Below, piece after piece: positions 55,682-64,000 of a DNA stretch of 64,000 bases. The notes under the pieces are model-generated. The model did no database searches. It saw only the letters and a program-made list of their open reading frames with translations, and had not been told where the DNA came from. Source of the stretch: Terrilactibacillus tamarindi (lineage in GTDB: Bacteria > Bacillota > Bacilli > Bacillales > Sporolactobacillaceae); contig NZ_WNHB01000006.1 of NCBI RefSeq assembly GCF_009718825.1, positions 94,699 through 158,698 on the forward strand. Reading direction: 5' to 3'. The position numbers and the translations under genes were made by a program. Every line of letters starts with the position of its first letter. Within the stretch, counting starts at the first letter, position 1.

Positions 55682-56495
55682 TATGCTTACCTCTCCAATT
55701 CCATAGTGAGGAACTACTATTAACTCCAAAACTTAATTCTTGTGTGAGCAATTCTCTCAGACGATCTTCCGTAATGTCTCTAAATAGTTCGCCATTTTTT
55801 GTTACAGATATTCCTCCAGTTTCCTCAGATACCACAACCGTTACACTATCTGTCACTTCACTAACACCCATAGCGGCGCGGTGTCTTGTCCCTAGTTCTT
55901 TCGAAATAAAAGGGCTTTCTGACAGAGGTAAATAACATGCGGCGGCTATCAATTCATCTTCCCTTATGATAACGGCACCATCATGAAGCGGCGTATTTGG
56001 AATAAAAACATTAATTAATAATTGCGATGTTAAATGCGCATTTAAAGGAATGCCTGTCTCGATATAATCATTTAAGCCTGTTTTTCTTTCAATGGACATC
56101 AGCGCACCTATACGACGCTTCGCCATATAGGATGAGGCTTTAACAATGCCGTCAATCGCATGATGATGCTTTTCTTCCTCAGCAACGATCCCACGTGAAA
56201 AAAATCTCCCACGGCCAAGTTGTTCAAGTGCGCGGCGTAATTCTGGTTGGAAAATAATAATAATAGCAAGTAATCCCCATGTAATGGCTTTGTTTGTGAT
56301 CCATTCTAAAGTTCTAAGACCAAAGAAACTGCTCAAGAACCAGACAACAATGATAACAAGTATCCCCTTTGCTAATTGAACAGCTTTGGTTCCACGTATG
56401 ACCATAATCAGTTTATAGACAACATAAGTCACAACTAAAATATCAATGATGTCAGTTAAATAGTTAAGTATATTAAAATGCGCCCATGAAAACAT
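55674..56495 (-). CDS. cdaA: Diadenylate cyclase (c-di-AMP synthase)
   Basis: 273 residues. Three N-terminal membrane helices, then the DAC domain with PLHDGAVII (DGA) and GTRHRAAMG (RHR) motifs. It makes cyclic di-AMP from two ATP, a second messenger for potassium and cell-wall balance. First gene of cdaA-cdaR-glmM. Confidence 0.96.
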   Translation of the reverse strand: MFSWAHFNILNYLTDIIDILVVTYVVYKLIMVIRGTKAVQLAKGILVIIVVWFLSSFFGLRTLEWITNKAITWGLLAIIIIFQPELRRALEQLGRGRFFSRGIVAEEEKHHHAIDGIVKASSYMAKRRIGALMSIERKTGLNDYIETGIPLNAHLTSQLLINVFIPNTPLHDGAVIIREDELIAAACYLPLSESPFISKELGTRHRAAMGVSEVTDSVTVVVSEETGGISVTKNGELFRDITEDRLRELLTQELSFGVNSSSSLWNWRGKHNG

Positions 56496-56582
56496 GGCTG
56501 TCGTCCTCCAAATTCATTACTTGTATATCTTTCATAATGCAAGTAGGCTATCGAAAATTCAAAACTGTTAGTTCTCTAATGT

Positions 56583-56760
56583 AAAGTGAAAGTAGCCGAA
56601 TGAGGAGCAAGAAGATTGGGATGGCGCCAGTCGATGAACTGGTTTCCACTTATGCGGAGACTTCCATGCTCTTCGGATATGTTCATTATGAATCAATCAT
56701 GATAATCGATCATTATGAACATCCGAGATTCGCTGCTTATCATTTGGCACTTTTTTGAAC
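56583..56760. repeat. MITE-like repeat, copy 2
   Basis: Contains GAGCAAGAAGAT near the left and CGAGATTCGCTGCTTATCAT, then TTGGCACTTTTTTGAAC, at the right end. It shares both borders with 5818-6009, but the middle differs: here it holds a GAACATCCG/CGGATGTTC-type palindrome (ATGTTCATTATGA..TCATTATGAACAT). Confidence 0.6.
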
Positions 56761-57104
56761 TGCTTATGAGTTCTTAAAAAGCAGCAAATAGGATAATTGG
56801 GGTTTCATATAACTCGTCTATCCATTATATCATAATACTGAATATAACTTTATTTATACCATGGTAATTAAACCTTTTTCCCCATTATGTAAAACCACCT
56901 ATATAGCATTATTCGAAAGACTAATATTATACTATGTCGGTCATGACTTAAAAATGAGTTACCCTTTCAGAGTAACCCATTTAGCTTATACCCATATTCC
57001 CTTATTTTACGTATTTAATTCTTCAATATTCATATTGAACAAATAAATTCTCTGTTATCAAACCGTTTCTAGGTAACTGTGCTCGATTGATTCCAGCTTT
57101 CAAC

Positions 57105-57120
57105 GGGGGAGAAAGCCCCC
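57105..57120 (-). terminator. GC-rich hairpin after rsiW
   Basis: GGGGG and CCCCC arms around GAAAG, 26 bp past the rsiW stop. Confidence 0.5.
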
Positions 57121-57145
57121 ACCACTGATCGAAGTTTTACTTTAC

Positions 57146-57745
57146 CTAAAATATAATCTGAAAGAAATGCTTGATATGATACCAAACCCAAGAAACCAGT
57201 TTGTTAATTCTCTCAATATCACCCGTCACGTGTCCTGCCGAAGCTTGCAGAGATTGACTATTGATAAGAACGACGTCGCCCTTAACCTTTCCCTCAATTT
57301 TCACTTTGCCATTTTGTACAATAAGATCTCCGTTAATCACTTCATCCTTGGGTACAATGACCGTATTTCCATGATAGGCAATATGTCCCTTCCCGTCTAC
57401 AGTCGCTTGAAATGAGTTATCATTCCAAGTTGAATAAACATACCCTGACATAAAGATCATAAATATGGCAGCAGCCACAATGATAGGATGCCTGGTAAAC
57501 CATCCACCTACCAATGGTTTATGTTTTGAAGGAAGACGCATCCCCACCGAATCCGTAAATCCTAGGGATGGGTTCGGATGTGGCAATTGGGCTAGCAATG
57601 AAGTTGAAGTTTGTAACTCTTCATAATGTTTGCGGCAACTTTCACATGTCTCAATATGCTTCATCAGTTTATCTTCTTCATTGGTTGTTGCTTCTCCATC
57701 CAAGACCTTATGCATAAGCTGAATGATAATTTTTGAACAAGCCAA
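57146..57745 (-). CDS. rsiW: Anti-sigma-W factor
   Basis: About 199 residues. TTG start at 57745 gives MACSKIIIQLMHKVLDGE, matching the RsiW N-terminus, with AAGGGG ahead. The zinc anti-sigma motif is HIETCESCRKHYEEL (H..C..C). One membrane helix (HPIIVAAAIFMIFMSGYVY), then an outside domain. It holds SigW inactive until cut by PrsW and RasP. Confidence 0.92.
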   Translation of the reverse strand: MACSKIIIQLMHKVLDGEATTNEEDKLMKHIETCESCRKHYEELQTSTSLLAQLPHPNPSLGFTDSVGMRLPSKHKPLVGGWFTRHPIIVAAAIFMIFMSGYVYSTWNDNSFQATVDGKGHIAYHGNTVIVPKDEVINGDLIVQNGKVKIEGKVKGDVVLINSQSLQASAGHVTGDIERINKLVSWVWYHIKHFFQIIF

Positions 57746-57752
57746 ATGATGT

Positions 57753-58325
57753 TCACCCCTTATTGACATGACGCAAACGTTTTCGTAGTGCTTCTCGTCC
57801 ACGATGTATTCTCGTTTTAACTGTTCCCACAGGTATGTTTAATATTTCACTAATCTCTTTTAAATTCATGTCTTGAATATATTTTAGAACGATGGCTGAA
57901 CGATATTTTAGAGGAAGTTGATTAATCTCTTGTTGAATGAGTGCTTGAGTTTCACTATTAACAATCGATTCCTCTGGCAGTGGCTCACCATCTGCTAGTT
58001 GAGATTTTAATGTAAAGTCTTCTGTACCGGGCAAATCAGCATCTAGGTAAACGTTTGGTTTCTTTTTTCGTAAATAGTCGATAGAGAGGTTTGTGGCAAT
58101 GCGATAGAGCCATGTTGAAAATTTGCGTTCAACATCATACTTGTCTATTTTAGTGTAAGCCCGAATAAAGGCTTCTTGGGATAAGTCTTCAGCCTCTTGC
58201 CTATTTCCTACCATACGTAAACAGATGTTGTATACACCATTCTTATACATATCCACGACTTCAGCAAATGCCAAATGGTCTCCCTTTTTAATTTTCTTTA
58301 TAAGTCGATTAATATCTTCTTCCAT
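57753..58325 (-). CDS. sigW: ECF sigma factor SigW
   Basis: 190 residues from ATG 58325 (AGAGAGG ahead). Regions 2 (EAEDLSQEAFIRAYTKIDKY) and 4 (NLKEISEILNIPVGTVKTRIHRGREALRKRL) are intact. It directs transcription of envelope-stress genes. A matching SigW-type promoter precedes it. Confidence 0.96.
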   Translation of the reverse strand: MEEDINRLIKKIKKGDHLAFAEVVDMYKNGVYNICLRMVGNRQEAEDLSQEAFIRAYTKIDKYDVERKFSTWLYRIATNLSIDYLRKKKPNVYLDADLPGTEDFTLKSQLADGEPLPEESIVNSETQALIQQEINQLPLKYRSAIVLKYIQDMNLKEISEILNIPVGTVKTRIHRGREALRKRLRHVNKG

Positions 58326-58352
58326 CGGTTCCTCTCTTTTGAAACAATATTG

Positions 58353-58381
58353 TATACGGATGCCTCTATTAAAAGGTTTCA
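58353..58381 (-). promoter_or_regulatory. SigW autoregulatory promoter
   Basis: On the minus strand TGAAACC (58375-58381) and CGTATA (58353-58358) with the usual 16-17 bp spacing, the consensus of SigW promoters. Confidence 0.9.
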
Positions 58382-58713
58382 AAATAATTTTATCAAATTT
58401 TTTAATATAAAAGGGGAAAAATGAAACAATTTTAGGATTCTTAACCGATTCATTCCTCTAAAATTACGATATAGCCTTTTATAAAGTAACGCTTCAATCG
58501 TCGGGGGTTTTCTTCATCTCCCACTGATTGATAGCCTGAGACAATCGGGCTCATGTGGGCCGAATCCCCCACATAGGAATGCTCATTTACTACCTTAAGG
58601 CGGGGTCAATACTTTCCGTTCATCAGTATAAATGACGATCATCTGCCATTCATTTTTTCAACCCTTTATACTTAAGGGGGATGAGAATTTACGATTAATT
58701 TAACCAAAATAAA
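58382..58713. other. Intergenic region between tRNA cluster and sigW
   Basis: About 330 bp. Contains GC-rich stretches with small inverted repeats around 58500-58590 (CGGGGGTTTTC, CCCCCAC). No gene seen. Confidence 0.5.
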
Positions 58714-58740
58714 AAACGCAAACACCTGGTGTCTACGTTT
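58714..58740 (-). terminator. Terminator of the tRNA cluster
   Basis: AAACGTAGACACC and AGGTGTTTGCGTTT arms, followed on the minus strand by TTATTTTGG. Confidence 0.75.
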
Positions 58741-58756
58741 GGGCTTTTCATATGTA

Positions 58757-58832
58757 TGGTGGAGCCTAGCGGGATCGAACCGCTGACCTCCTGCGTGCAA
58801 AGCAGGCGCTCTCCCAGCTGAGCTAAGGCCCC
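58757..58832 (-). tRNA. tRNA-Ala (UGC)
   Basis: Starts GGGGCCTTAGCTCAGCTGGG on the minus strand; anticodon TGC in CTTTGCAC; T-loop GGTTCGATCC; CCA is encoded. Confidence 0.97.
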
Positions 58833-58850
58833 ATACTATATATGTAATTT

Positions 58851-58925
58851 TGGAGCGGAAGACGGGATTCGAACCCGCGACCCCCACCTTGGCAAGGTGA
58901 TGTTCTACCACTGAACTACTTCCGC
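58851..58925 (-). tRNA. tRNA-Gly (GCC)
   Basis: GCGGAAGTAGTTCAGTGG start, anticodon GCC in CTTGCCAAG, T-loop GGTTCGAATCC, CCA encoded. Confidence 0.97.
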
Positions 58926-58929
58926 ACCT

Positions 58930-59028
58930 ATCAAAATGTGATACGGTAAAGGGACTTGAATCTAACGCATCCGTTGATGAAGACTTAACCCTAAGTTTAA
59001 CGTGTCTGTCATTCCATAGCACCCACAT
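58930..59028 (-). pseudogene. Decayed tRNA-Leu (UAG)-like sequence
   Basis: Between Lys and Gly genes, where Bacillus clusters often have tRNA-Leu. On the minus strand GGTGCTATGGAATGACAGACAC corresponds to a Leu D-arm, ACTTAGGG has a TAG anticodon, and ATTCAAGTCC a T-loop. The stems do not pair well, so it is probably dead. Confidence 0.5.
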
Positions 59029-59052
59029 TCCAAGGCACTTGTAAGTAAAAAA

Positions 59053-59125
59053 TGAGCCATGGAGGATTCGAACCTCCGACCCTCTGATTAAAAGTCAGAT
59101 GCTCTACCAACTGAGCTAATGGCTC
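59053..59125 (-). tRNA. tRNA-Lys (UUU)
   Basis: GAGCCATTAGCTCAGTTGG start, anticodon TTT in CTTTTAAT, T-loop GGTTCGAATCC. The 3' CCA is not encoded. Confidence 0.97.
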
Positions 59126-59141
59126 ATATATAATTAAGTGG

Positions 59142-59223
59142 TGGAGGGAGAAGGATTCGAACCTTCGAACTCGTAGAGAGCGGATTTACAGTCCGCCGCG
59201 TTTAGCCACTTCGCTATCCCTCC
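59142..59223 (-). tRNA. tRNA-Tyr (GUA)
   Basis: Long variable arm type; GGAGGGATAGCGAAGTGGC start, anticodon GTA in CTGTAAAT, T-loop GGTTCGAATCC. Confidence 0.97.
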
Positions 59224-59238
59224 ACTAATAAAAAGTGG

Positions 59239-59314
<76 letters not shown>

Positions 59315-59317
59315 ATA

Positions 59318-59393
59318 TGGTGGAGGATGACGGGCTCGAACCGCCGACCCTCTGCTTGTAAGGCAGATGCTCTCCCAGCTGAGCTAATCCTCC
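59318..59393 (-). tRNA. tRNA-Val (UAC)
   Basis: GGAGGATTAGCTCAGCTGGG start, anticodon TAC in CTTACAAG, T-loop GGTTCGAGCC, CCA encoded. Confidence 0.97.
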
Positions 59394-59402
59394 ATATATA
59401 AT

Positions 59403-59477
59403 TGGTGACCCGTACGGGATTCGAACCCGTGTTACCGCCGTGAAAGGGCGGTGTCTTAACCGCTTGACCAACGGGCC
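59403..59477 (-). tRNA. tRNA-Glu (UUC)
   Basis: GGCCCGTTGGTCAAGCGG start, anticodon TTC in CTTTCACG, T-loop GGTTCGAATCC, CCA encoded. First gene of the cluster. Confidence 0.97.
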
Positions 59478-59600
59478 GTTTAATTCCCCAATCGACTTTT
59501 CTTATTATATATAGTTTGTCCCAACTTGTAAAGCCATTCTTTAAAAGCTTTTATATTCCGAATTTTACGTTATATTTCCACTGATTTTTTATTGGATTAA

Positions 59601-59951
59601 TCACTTTTTATTTTTAAAAGGAAATAGGCTAATATATTGAACAGTGATGACGGCAGGTAAAATATACCCGATAATCGCTTCTATTGTCGCAACCCCTCTA
59701 GACAATCCAAATGGCGAGATATCCCCGTAGCCCACCGAAAGCAAGGTAATCGCACTAAAATAAAGCGTTCGTGAGGCATGGTCCGCCCACAATGGCATTT
59801 TAGAATAAGCATCATGATGATCAATAATAATTCCCAAATCAAAAACATCAAGAAGAATGTAGACAAACGTAAAAAAAACAATAATATTTATGCACATAAT
59901 AAATAGCCCAATGGAATTATATATAATAATTCTGCGCCGATCATCATTCAT
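59601..59951 (-). CDS. Two-helix potassium channel protein
   Basis: 116 residues. Selectivity filter LSVGYGDISPFG between two membrane helices (INIIVFFTFVYILLDV and ATIEAIIGYILPAVITV). It has no RCK domain, so gating is by other means. Start has AGGAGG eight bases ahead. It probably conducts K+. Confidence 0.88.
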   Translation of the reverse strand: MNDDRRRIIIYNSIGLFIMCINIIVFFTFVYILLDVFDLGIIIDHHDAYSKMPLWADHASRTLYFSAITLLSVGYGDISPFGLSRGVATIEAIIGYILPAVITVQYISLFPFKNKK

Positions 59952-60072
59952 TCTTTATTCCTCCTAAAGGCAGGCCTAGTACATGCCTATGCATTTAGAT
60001 AGAATTTCATGATTTAAGAACTATAAGGAGCTTCTTTTTTTTATGATATAAATAATGAATGCCTTTATTTAA

Positions 60073-60104
60073 AAAAACGGAACCCGAAGAGGGTTCCGTT
60101 TTTT
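60073..60104. terminator. Strong bidirectional terminator
   Basis: AAAAACGGAACCC and GGGTTCCGTTTTT arms, loop GAAGA. Confidence 0.88.
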
Positions 60105-60111
60105 TATTAGA

Positions 60112-60267
60112 TTAGCTATTTGGAAACAATTCTTTTTGTTCCACCATTTTATTAATACGACCTTTTACAGCTTGACCCATTTTGTTGTTTGGCTTCATCA
60201 TTCTATAAGCAACAGCGCCAATACCGATACTTGCCATAATAGGTAACCAGCCTATTCCTCTATTCAA
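60112..60267 (-). CDS. Small DUF3918-like protein
   Basis: About 51 residues from TTG 60267 (MNRGIGWLPIMASIGIGAVAY), with GGTGGTGG ahead. One hydrophobic helix, then a basic tail. Such proteins are found near the VanY gene in Bacillaceae. Function unknown. Confidence 0.55.
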   Translation of the reverse strand: MNRGIGWLPIMASIGIGAVAYRMMKPNNKMGQAVKGRINKMVEQKELFPNS

Positions 60268-60385
60268 CACAACCACCACCGCCATCTTATTTGGTTCACA
60301 CCATGTGAACATTAGATAGATTACCCTTCGTTTATGGAAGTATGATCGAGAATTTTTGGTAATGATTCTATTATGAAGATGTCCG

Positions 60386-61189
60386 TTATTTTGATACTGG
60401 CACGGTATGGTAATATTCCTCAAGGGTCCAACCATGTTTAGCCAACTCTTTTGAGATAGCTACACCAACATATCGAATATGCCACGCTTCAAATTCGTAA
60501 CCCGTTATTTTTTCTTTACCTTCAGGATAACGAACAATGAAACCATAGTCACTCGCATGTTTACTGAGCCATTCTGCTTCTTTTGTGTGGTTAAAAGCGG
60601 TGGTCGCTGCATATTTACCATCACTTCCCGAGACATCAATGGAAAGCCCTGTCTCGTGTTCACTCGTGCCAGGCAAGGCACAGTACATCAATGCCTTTTC
60701 TTTCCCATCTTTTTTTGCATAGTTATTAAATAAAACGGTTTGTGTGACGTGTGAGCGGTAACCGGAGACTCCCGCCAAATTAATGCCATCCTTTTTTGCC
60801 CCTGCAAACAATTTTTCAAGTGCTCTAGCAGCTGGTTTACGCAATTGTCTTTTCTCTATTTTATTTTGAAATAGAAACGGAACATTCGGATACACTAAAT
60901 CTTTAGGCGCATAATTATCTGGCAGGGCATATTGTTTATTAACAAGCACTGAAACACTATCAGGATTAGCAACAACAGGTAATCCATCCTCATTTTTTTG
61001 TGATGCCACTTTAACGCTTGGTGTATCTTCAGTTTGGGATTCGGATTTTTGGTTTGAATGGGTATTCTCTTTTTGAACTTTTTTGACTGCTTTTTCAGAA
61101 GGTTGAGACGACTGAATGATACCAAATGAACATCCTGAAAAAATAGCCAGAAACAAAATAAATAAAACGGCACTTGAAATTAAACGCAT
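60386..61189 (-). CDS. D,D-/L,D-carboxypeptidase lipoprotein (VanY/LdcB type)
   Basis: About 267 residues. A lipobox ends FLAIFSGCSFG. After a Ser/Lys-rich linker the catalytic domain has GYRSHVTQTVLFNNY, SEHETGLSIDVS (the SxHxxGxAxD zinc motif) and EAWHIRYVG (third zinc ligand). It trims peptidoglycan stem peptides outside the membrane. Start at 61189 (MRLISSA) is plausible. Confidence 0.9.
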   Translation of the reverse strand: MRLISSAVLFILFLAIFSGCSFGIIQSSQPSEKAVKKVQKENTHSNQKSESQTEDTPSVKVASQKNEDGLPVVANPDSVSVLVNKQYALPDNYAPKDLVYPNVPFLFQNKIEKRQLRKPAARALEKLFAGAKKDGINLAGVSGYRSHVTQTVLFNNYAKKDGKEKALMYCALPGTSEHETGLSIDVSGSDGKYAATTAFNHTKEAEWLSKHASDYGFIVRYPEGKEKITGYEFEAWHIRYVGVAISKELAKHGWTLEEYYHTVPVSK

Positions 61190-61368
61190 AAGCAACTAAC
61201 TCCCTAACTTTATTTTCAATGTGAATAGTATAACATTCGTTGTCTATTTCCAAAACAGGGGATTTTAGATTCTTTACTTTGTAAATTTGACCAAAAATAA
61301 AAACCCTACATACGTACGGTTACAGATTGTCTCTATTTTGTTGGATTAACATTTTTGAGGATGTGCAT

Positions 61369-61545
61369 CTATTGAAGCCATAAGTGGACGAGAAGTGTAA
61401 TGGTGATGCCAAGAACCACATTGGTAATAAATAATTTCTTACGGAGTTTGATGTTCATGATTTCCAATTGTTTAGCTTGGGATGATTTTTTTTGGACGAT
61501 ATCCGTTTCGGAAAGTTCCTCAAAAGTACCACGAGCATCGATCAT
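61369..61545 (-). CDS. 58-residue membrane protein
   Basis: Not recognised. GGAGGTGG lies five bases before ATG. Soluble helical part (FEELSETDIVQKKSSQAKQLE), then one membrane helix (LFITNVVLGITITLLVHLWL), so a single-pass small membrane protein. Confidence 0.7.
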   Translation of the reverse strand: MIDARGTFEELSETDIVQKKSSQAKQLEIMNIKLRKKLFITNVVLGITITLLVHLWLQ

Positions 61546-61689
61546 TTAATCCACCTCCACTTTATTATACATATAGTTTAACAAAACGATGTAAAGGTGC
61601 TGTAAAGCGAATGTTAGAATATCATTAAATAAGTTATCACTCGAATTTTTATCTTCATTAGTTAAATATAATGAAACCGTTTTATAACT

Positions 61690-62085
61690 TTGAACGTATA
61701 TAAACTATCTAAATTAAAGAATGGAGTGATTCTTATCTACTGTCCAATATGTGATGACGTACGGATGAAAGAAGTCAATAAGAACCATGTTCTCGTGGAT
61801 GTCTGCCCTAATTGTAAAGGTGTCTGGCTGGATCGAGGCGAATTAGACAAGCTCCTTAAACAAGTCAGTGACGTTGAAGGTTCTTATGTTGATAATCAGC
61901 GATATGACGATTATGAATACAATAGTAAACCCTATAAAAATTATCGTGATGATGATGATGATGATGACGACGATGATGATCGCCATTACTCCAAATCATA
62001 TAAGCATGGTCATGACTATAAAAAAAACCCAAGACGAAAAAAGAAAAAATCCGTTATGGATATGCTTGGGGATATGTTTGATTAA
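61690..62085 (+). CDS. Zinc-ribbon protein (zf-TFIIB type) with Asp tract
   Basis: About 131 residues at most. CPICDD and VCPNCKGVWLDRGELDKL form the zf-TFIIB ribbon. The middle has about 11 Asp in a row encoded by a GAT/GAC repeat (61949-61981), then a basic tail. The start is not certain: homologs begin near CPIC, and no good ATG is there. Function unknown. Confidence 0.75.
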   Translation: MNVYKLSKLKNGVILIYCPICDDVRMKEVNKNHVLVDVCPNCKGVWLDRGELDKLLKQVSDVEGSYVDNQRYDDYEYNSKPYKNYRDDDDDDDDDDDRHYSKSYKHGHDYKKNPRRKKKKSVMDMLGDMFD

Positions 62086-62299
62086 TCTTTTTGGAAACAG
62101 GACTTTCTTTGTTGTAAAAGGGAGTCCTTCTTTGACCTAAATTCCTTTAATCATATGGTTGTATAGTGGCTCAATAAAGTCATTTCAGGAAGTACCCAAT
62201 TACATAAAAAATTCGGCTTTAATTTTATTGGATGTTTAAAGGTGTCGGTCATAAATATGGTGCTTACCAAGATGTTCACTTTTACCAAATTATATTGTA

Positions 62300-62331
62300 A
62301 AAAGACACCTGAATCCGTTCAGGTGTCTTTT
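62300..62331. terminator. Terminator after the lysozyme gene
   Basis: AAAAGACACCTGAA and TTCAGGTGTCTTTT arms with a CCG loop region. Confidence 0.88.
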
Positions 62332-62360
62332 GAATACAATTATTAATTTGAATTAATGGG

Positions 62361-63614
62361 TTATCCACCAATTTTACTCGTGTAAGCAACATTTAAATCA
62401 ACATCTCCATAGATTCCAGGTACACGTCCTGTATTCGTATATTGCCACATGTTAGCTGACCGGCCAAGTGTATCATTTTTATATCGAGCAAGCCACAGTA
62501 ACATGCCCTTATTTAACTTAGCAGCGTTCAATTTGTTTTCATAGATTGATTTACTCGTATAAAGGCCTATCTTGTTATATCCTAATTGCGCTAATCGTGT
62601 GTAAAAGGCATTTACATAGGCGGTTAAGTTCTCTTTATTTGTCTGCTTCAATAAGTTTTCATACTCAACATCGATAAAGACATATCCAGTAAATCTCACA
62701 CTTTTTGTTTTTTCAGCAAAACTGTTGGCTTCGGCAATGGCCTTACCTTTAGATGTGGCATTAAACATATGATAAACACTTGTTTTAAGTCCTACATTGT
62801 TAGCCAGTTGTACATCAGTAGGTAAGTAAAAATTATAGTCTTTAAGTCCACCTGTTGCTTTTACGACAACAAAACAAAAACCCGCATCCTTCACTTTTTT
62901 AAAATTAATTGGACTATTTAATCTGTGCTGAGTTTGACCAATATCGATACCTCTTTTGACATACCGAGAGACGTGCGTATGATACGTATGAGCATATTTC
63001 CCTTTATACCCGATTGTTAACCAATTTCCTTGCTGTGCATAAACTTTTACTTTTGACGCTAATGTTTGAGTACCGATCACTTTATCGTTAAATGAGTCAC
63101 GAGCATACAATTTATCAGCTGCGTAACCTGTATACCATACTTTTGGTGTTCCTTTTTTCACACTTTTATAACTCACATGAGCATAACCCGTTTTATAAGC
63201 GATTGAAAGCCAGTTTCCTTGCTTAGCATAGACGTTCAAAGGTTCATTTTTTGGAAATGTACCGATTAACTTTCCTGTACTAATATCGTAAAGATTCATC
63301 TTTGTTCCAGCATAGCCTTTATACCACAAAGGCGGCTTGCTTTTGGACACATGGGTGTTATATATATACGCATCTTTCTTATTAAACTTGATCTTATACC
63401 AAGATCCCTTATTTCCATAAATATAAAAGGGCTCATTTTTAGCTAACTTACCAACATACTTTCCATTCGGTGTACTTCGAACTGTTAAGCTACTTGTCCC
63501 ATGGGCGAGTAGCTTGGTAGCTGCATGAGCCTTATTCTGTAAAGGTAGACTCCCATTAAAAATAGGAAAAATAAGAATTAATCCAACAACAATCATTAAC
63601 TTTCTAAAATGCAC
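62361..63614 (-). CDS. GH25 lysozyme with SH3-like repeats, secreted
   Basis: About 417 residues from GTG 63614 (GGGGAGG seven bases ahead). Signal peptide (KLMIVVGLILIFPIFNGSLP..KAHA). Three or four SH3/GW-like repeats (LTVRSTPNGKYVGKL, YAQQGNWLTIGYKGKYAH), then the GH25 domain: RGIDIGQTQ, GFCFVVVKATGG, YVFIDVEYE, MWQYTNTGRVPGIYGDVDLNV. It hydrolyses peptidoglycan; catalytic Asp/Glu in DVEYE. Confidence 0.9.
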   Translation of the reverse strand: MHFRKLMIVVGLILIFPIFNGSLPLQNKAHAATKLLAHGTSSLTVRSTPNGKYVGKLAKNEPFYIYGNKGSWYKIKFNKKDAYIYNTHVSKSKPPLWYKGYAGTKMNLYDISTGKLIGTFPKNEPLNVYAKQGNWLSIAYKTGYAHVSYKSVKKGTPKVWYTGYAADKLYARDSFNDKVIGTQTLASKVKVYAQQGNWLTIGYKGKYAHTYHTHVSRYVKRGIDIGQTQHRLNSPINFKKVKDAGFCFVVVKATGGLKDYNFYLPTDVQLANNVGLKTSVYHMFNATSKGKAIAEANSFAEKTKSVRFTGYVFIDVEYENLLKQTNKENLTAYVNAFYTRLAQLGYNKIGLYTSKSIYENKLNAAKLNKGMLLWLARYKNDTLGRSANMWQYTNTGRVPGIYGDVDLNVAYTSKIGG

Positions 63615-63701
63615 AAAATAGCCTCCCCATCCCAATTTTTCTTTATCTATTTCTATTCTAGCAAATAATGGAGAATGATGTTTTTCTTTACCATAAATAG
63701 A

Positions 63702-64000
63702 TTAGTATTTTCGAATTTTATCATAAATATTTGGCTTACTTTTTTCCATAAATCTCTCCGGATCCACCTCTTTAAAACCATATTTACGATATAAGCCATG
63801 TGCATCACGGGTGGCCAATACCATTCTACGTATATTTTTGATACCAGGATAATTCACGACCTGCTCCATAAGTTGTTTACTTAGGCCCAATCCTCTGTAA
63901 TCAGGTAAAATAAATACATCTGCAAGATAAGCAAATGTTGCATAATCCGTGATTAATCTAGCAAAACCAACTTGTTCAGCTCTTTCTTTTTGAGGATGAC
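63702..64000 (-). CDS. GNAT-family acetyltransferase, N-terminus beyond the window
   Basis: The last ~99 codons. Contains VFILPDYRGLGLSKQLMEQV (acetyl-CoA loop R-G-L-G-L) and HGLYRKYGFKEVDPERFMEK, the typical C-terminal part of GNAT proteins. Substrate unknown. Confidence 0.85.
   Translation of the reverse strand, partial: HPQKERAEQVGFARLITDYATFAYLADVFILPDYRGLGLSKQLMEQVVNYPGIKNIRRMVLATRDAHGLYRKYGFKEVDPERFMEKSKPNIYDKIRKY

Larger units (their letters stand above)
56496..57145. other. Intergenic region with MITE-like repeat
   Basis: 650 bp between cdaA and rsiW. It holds the second MITE-like copy (56583-56760) and a GC-rich hairpin at 57105-57120. A plus-strand frame at 56861-57046 has no ribosome site and is not supported. 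Confidence 0.55.

Overview
The window comes from a low-GC Gram-positive of the Bacillaceae. The right third carries the Bacillus-type core block tRNA cluster - sigW - rsiW - cdaA - cdaR - glmM - glmS ribozyme - glmS, all on the minus strand. Shine-Dalgarno sites are strong (AAGGAGG type), TTG and GTG starts occur, and a mercury operon of Bacillus type is present. I cannot name the species.

Layout: (1) 1-9238 is a flank of small metabolic and regulatory genes, mostly on the minus strand. It holds a partial SDR enzyme, three regulators or enzymes, an MhqO/MhqP quinone-detoxification pair with an MhqR-type operator, a molybdopterin oxidase, a quinone oxidoreductase and IS/MITE debris. (2) 9244-50263 is a 41,020-bp mobile island. 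It is bounded by two apparently identical 475-bp direct repeats and flanked outside by the 5-bp direct repeat AAAAC. (3) 50403-50474 looks like the right end of a second, older Tn7-like element, lying 24 nt past the glmS stop codon. (4) 50499-58381 is the glmS/glmM/cdaAR/sigW block. (5) 58757-59477 is a seven-gene tRNA cluster with one decayed tRNA-Leu. (6) 59601-64000 holds a K+ channel, a VanY/LdcB-type carboxypeptidase, a GH25 lysozyme and small proteins.

Inside the island: a cadA/cadC metal-efflux pair with a divergent methyltransferase, a merR-F-T-P-A mercury operon, a YnfA protein, a run of unknown genes, and a tightly overlapping operon encoding a serine recombinase, TnsA, TnsB, TnsC and TniQ/TnsD. 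After that come unknown plasmid-like genes, a possible replication protein, a BsuBI/PstI-type restriction-modification pair, an AraC/LysE block, a metalloprotease, small HTH proteins, and an Xre/nuclease pair.

The most interesting reading is that the island is a fossil cointegrate. Each 475-bp repeat has complete Tn7-style ends (TGT...ACA; three spaced sites on the left, three abutting 21-bp-spaced sites on the right). The target duplication lies only outside the outermost ends, and about 40 kb of plasmid-like DNA lies between two direct copies. That is the topology made by replicative rather than cut-and-paste transposition. In agreement, the island's TnsA seems to lack its catalytic aspartate (Thr114 in place of the expected Asp), and its gene overlaps a serine-recombinase gene that could act as a resolvase. 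A composite transposon or homologous integration of a plasmid would look the same in sequence, so the mechanism is inference. The structure itself is seen directly.
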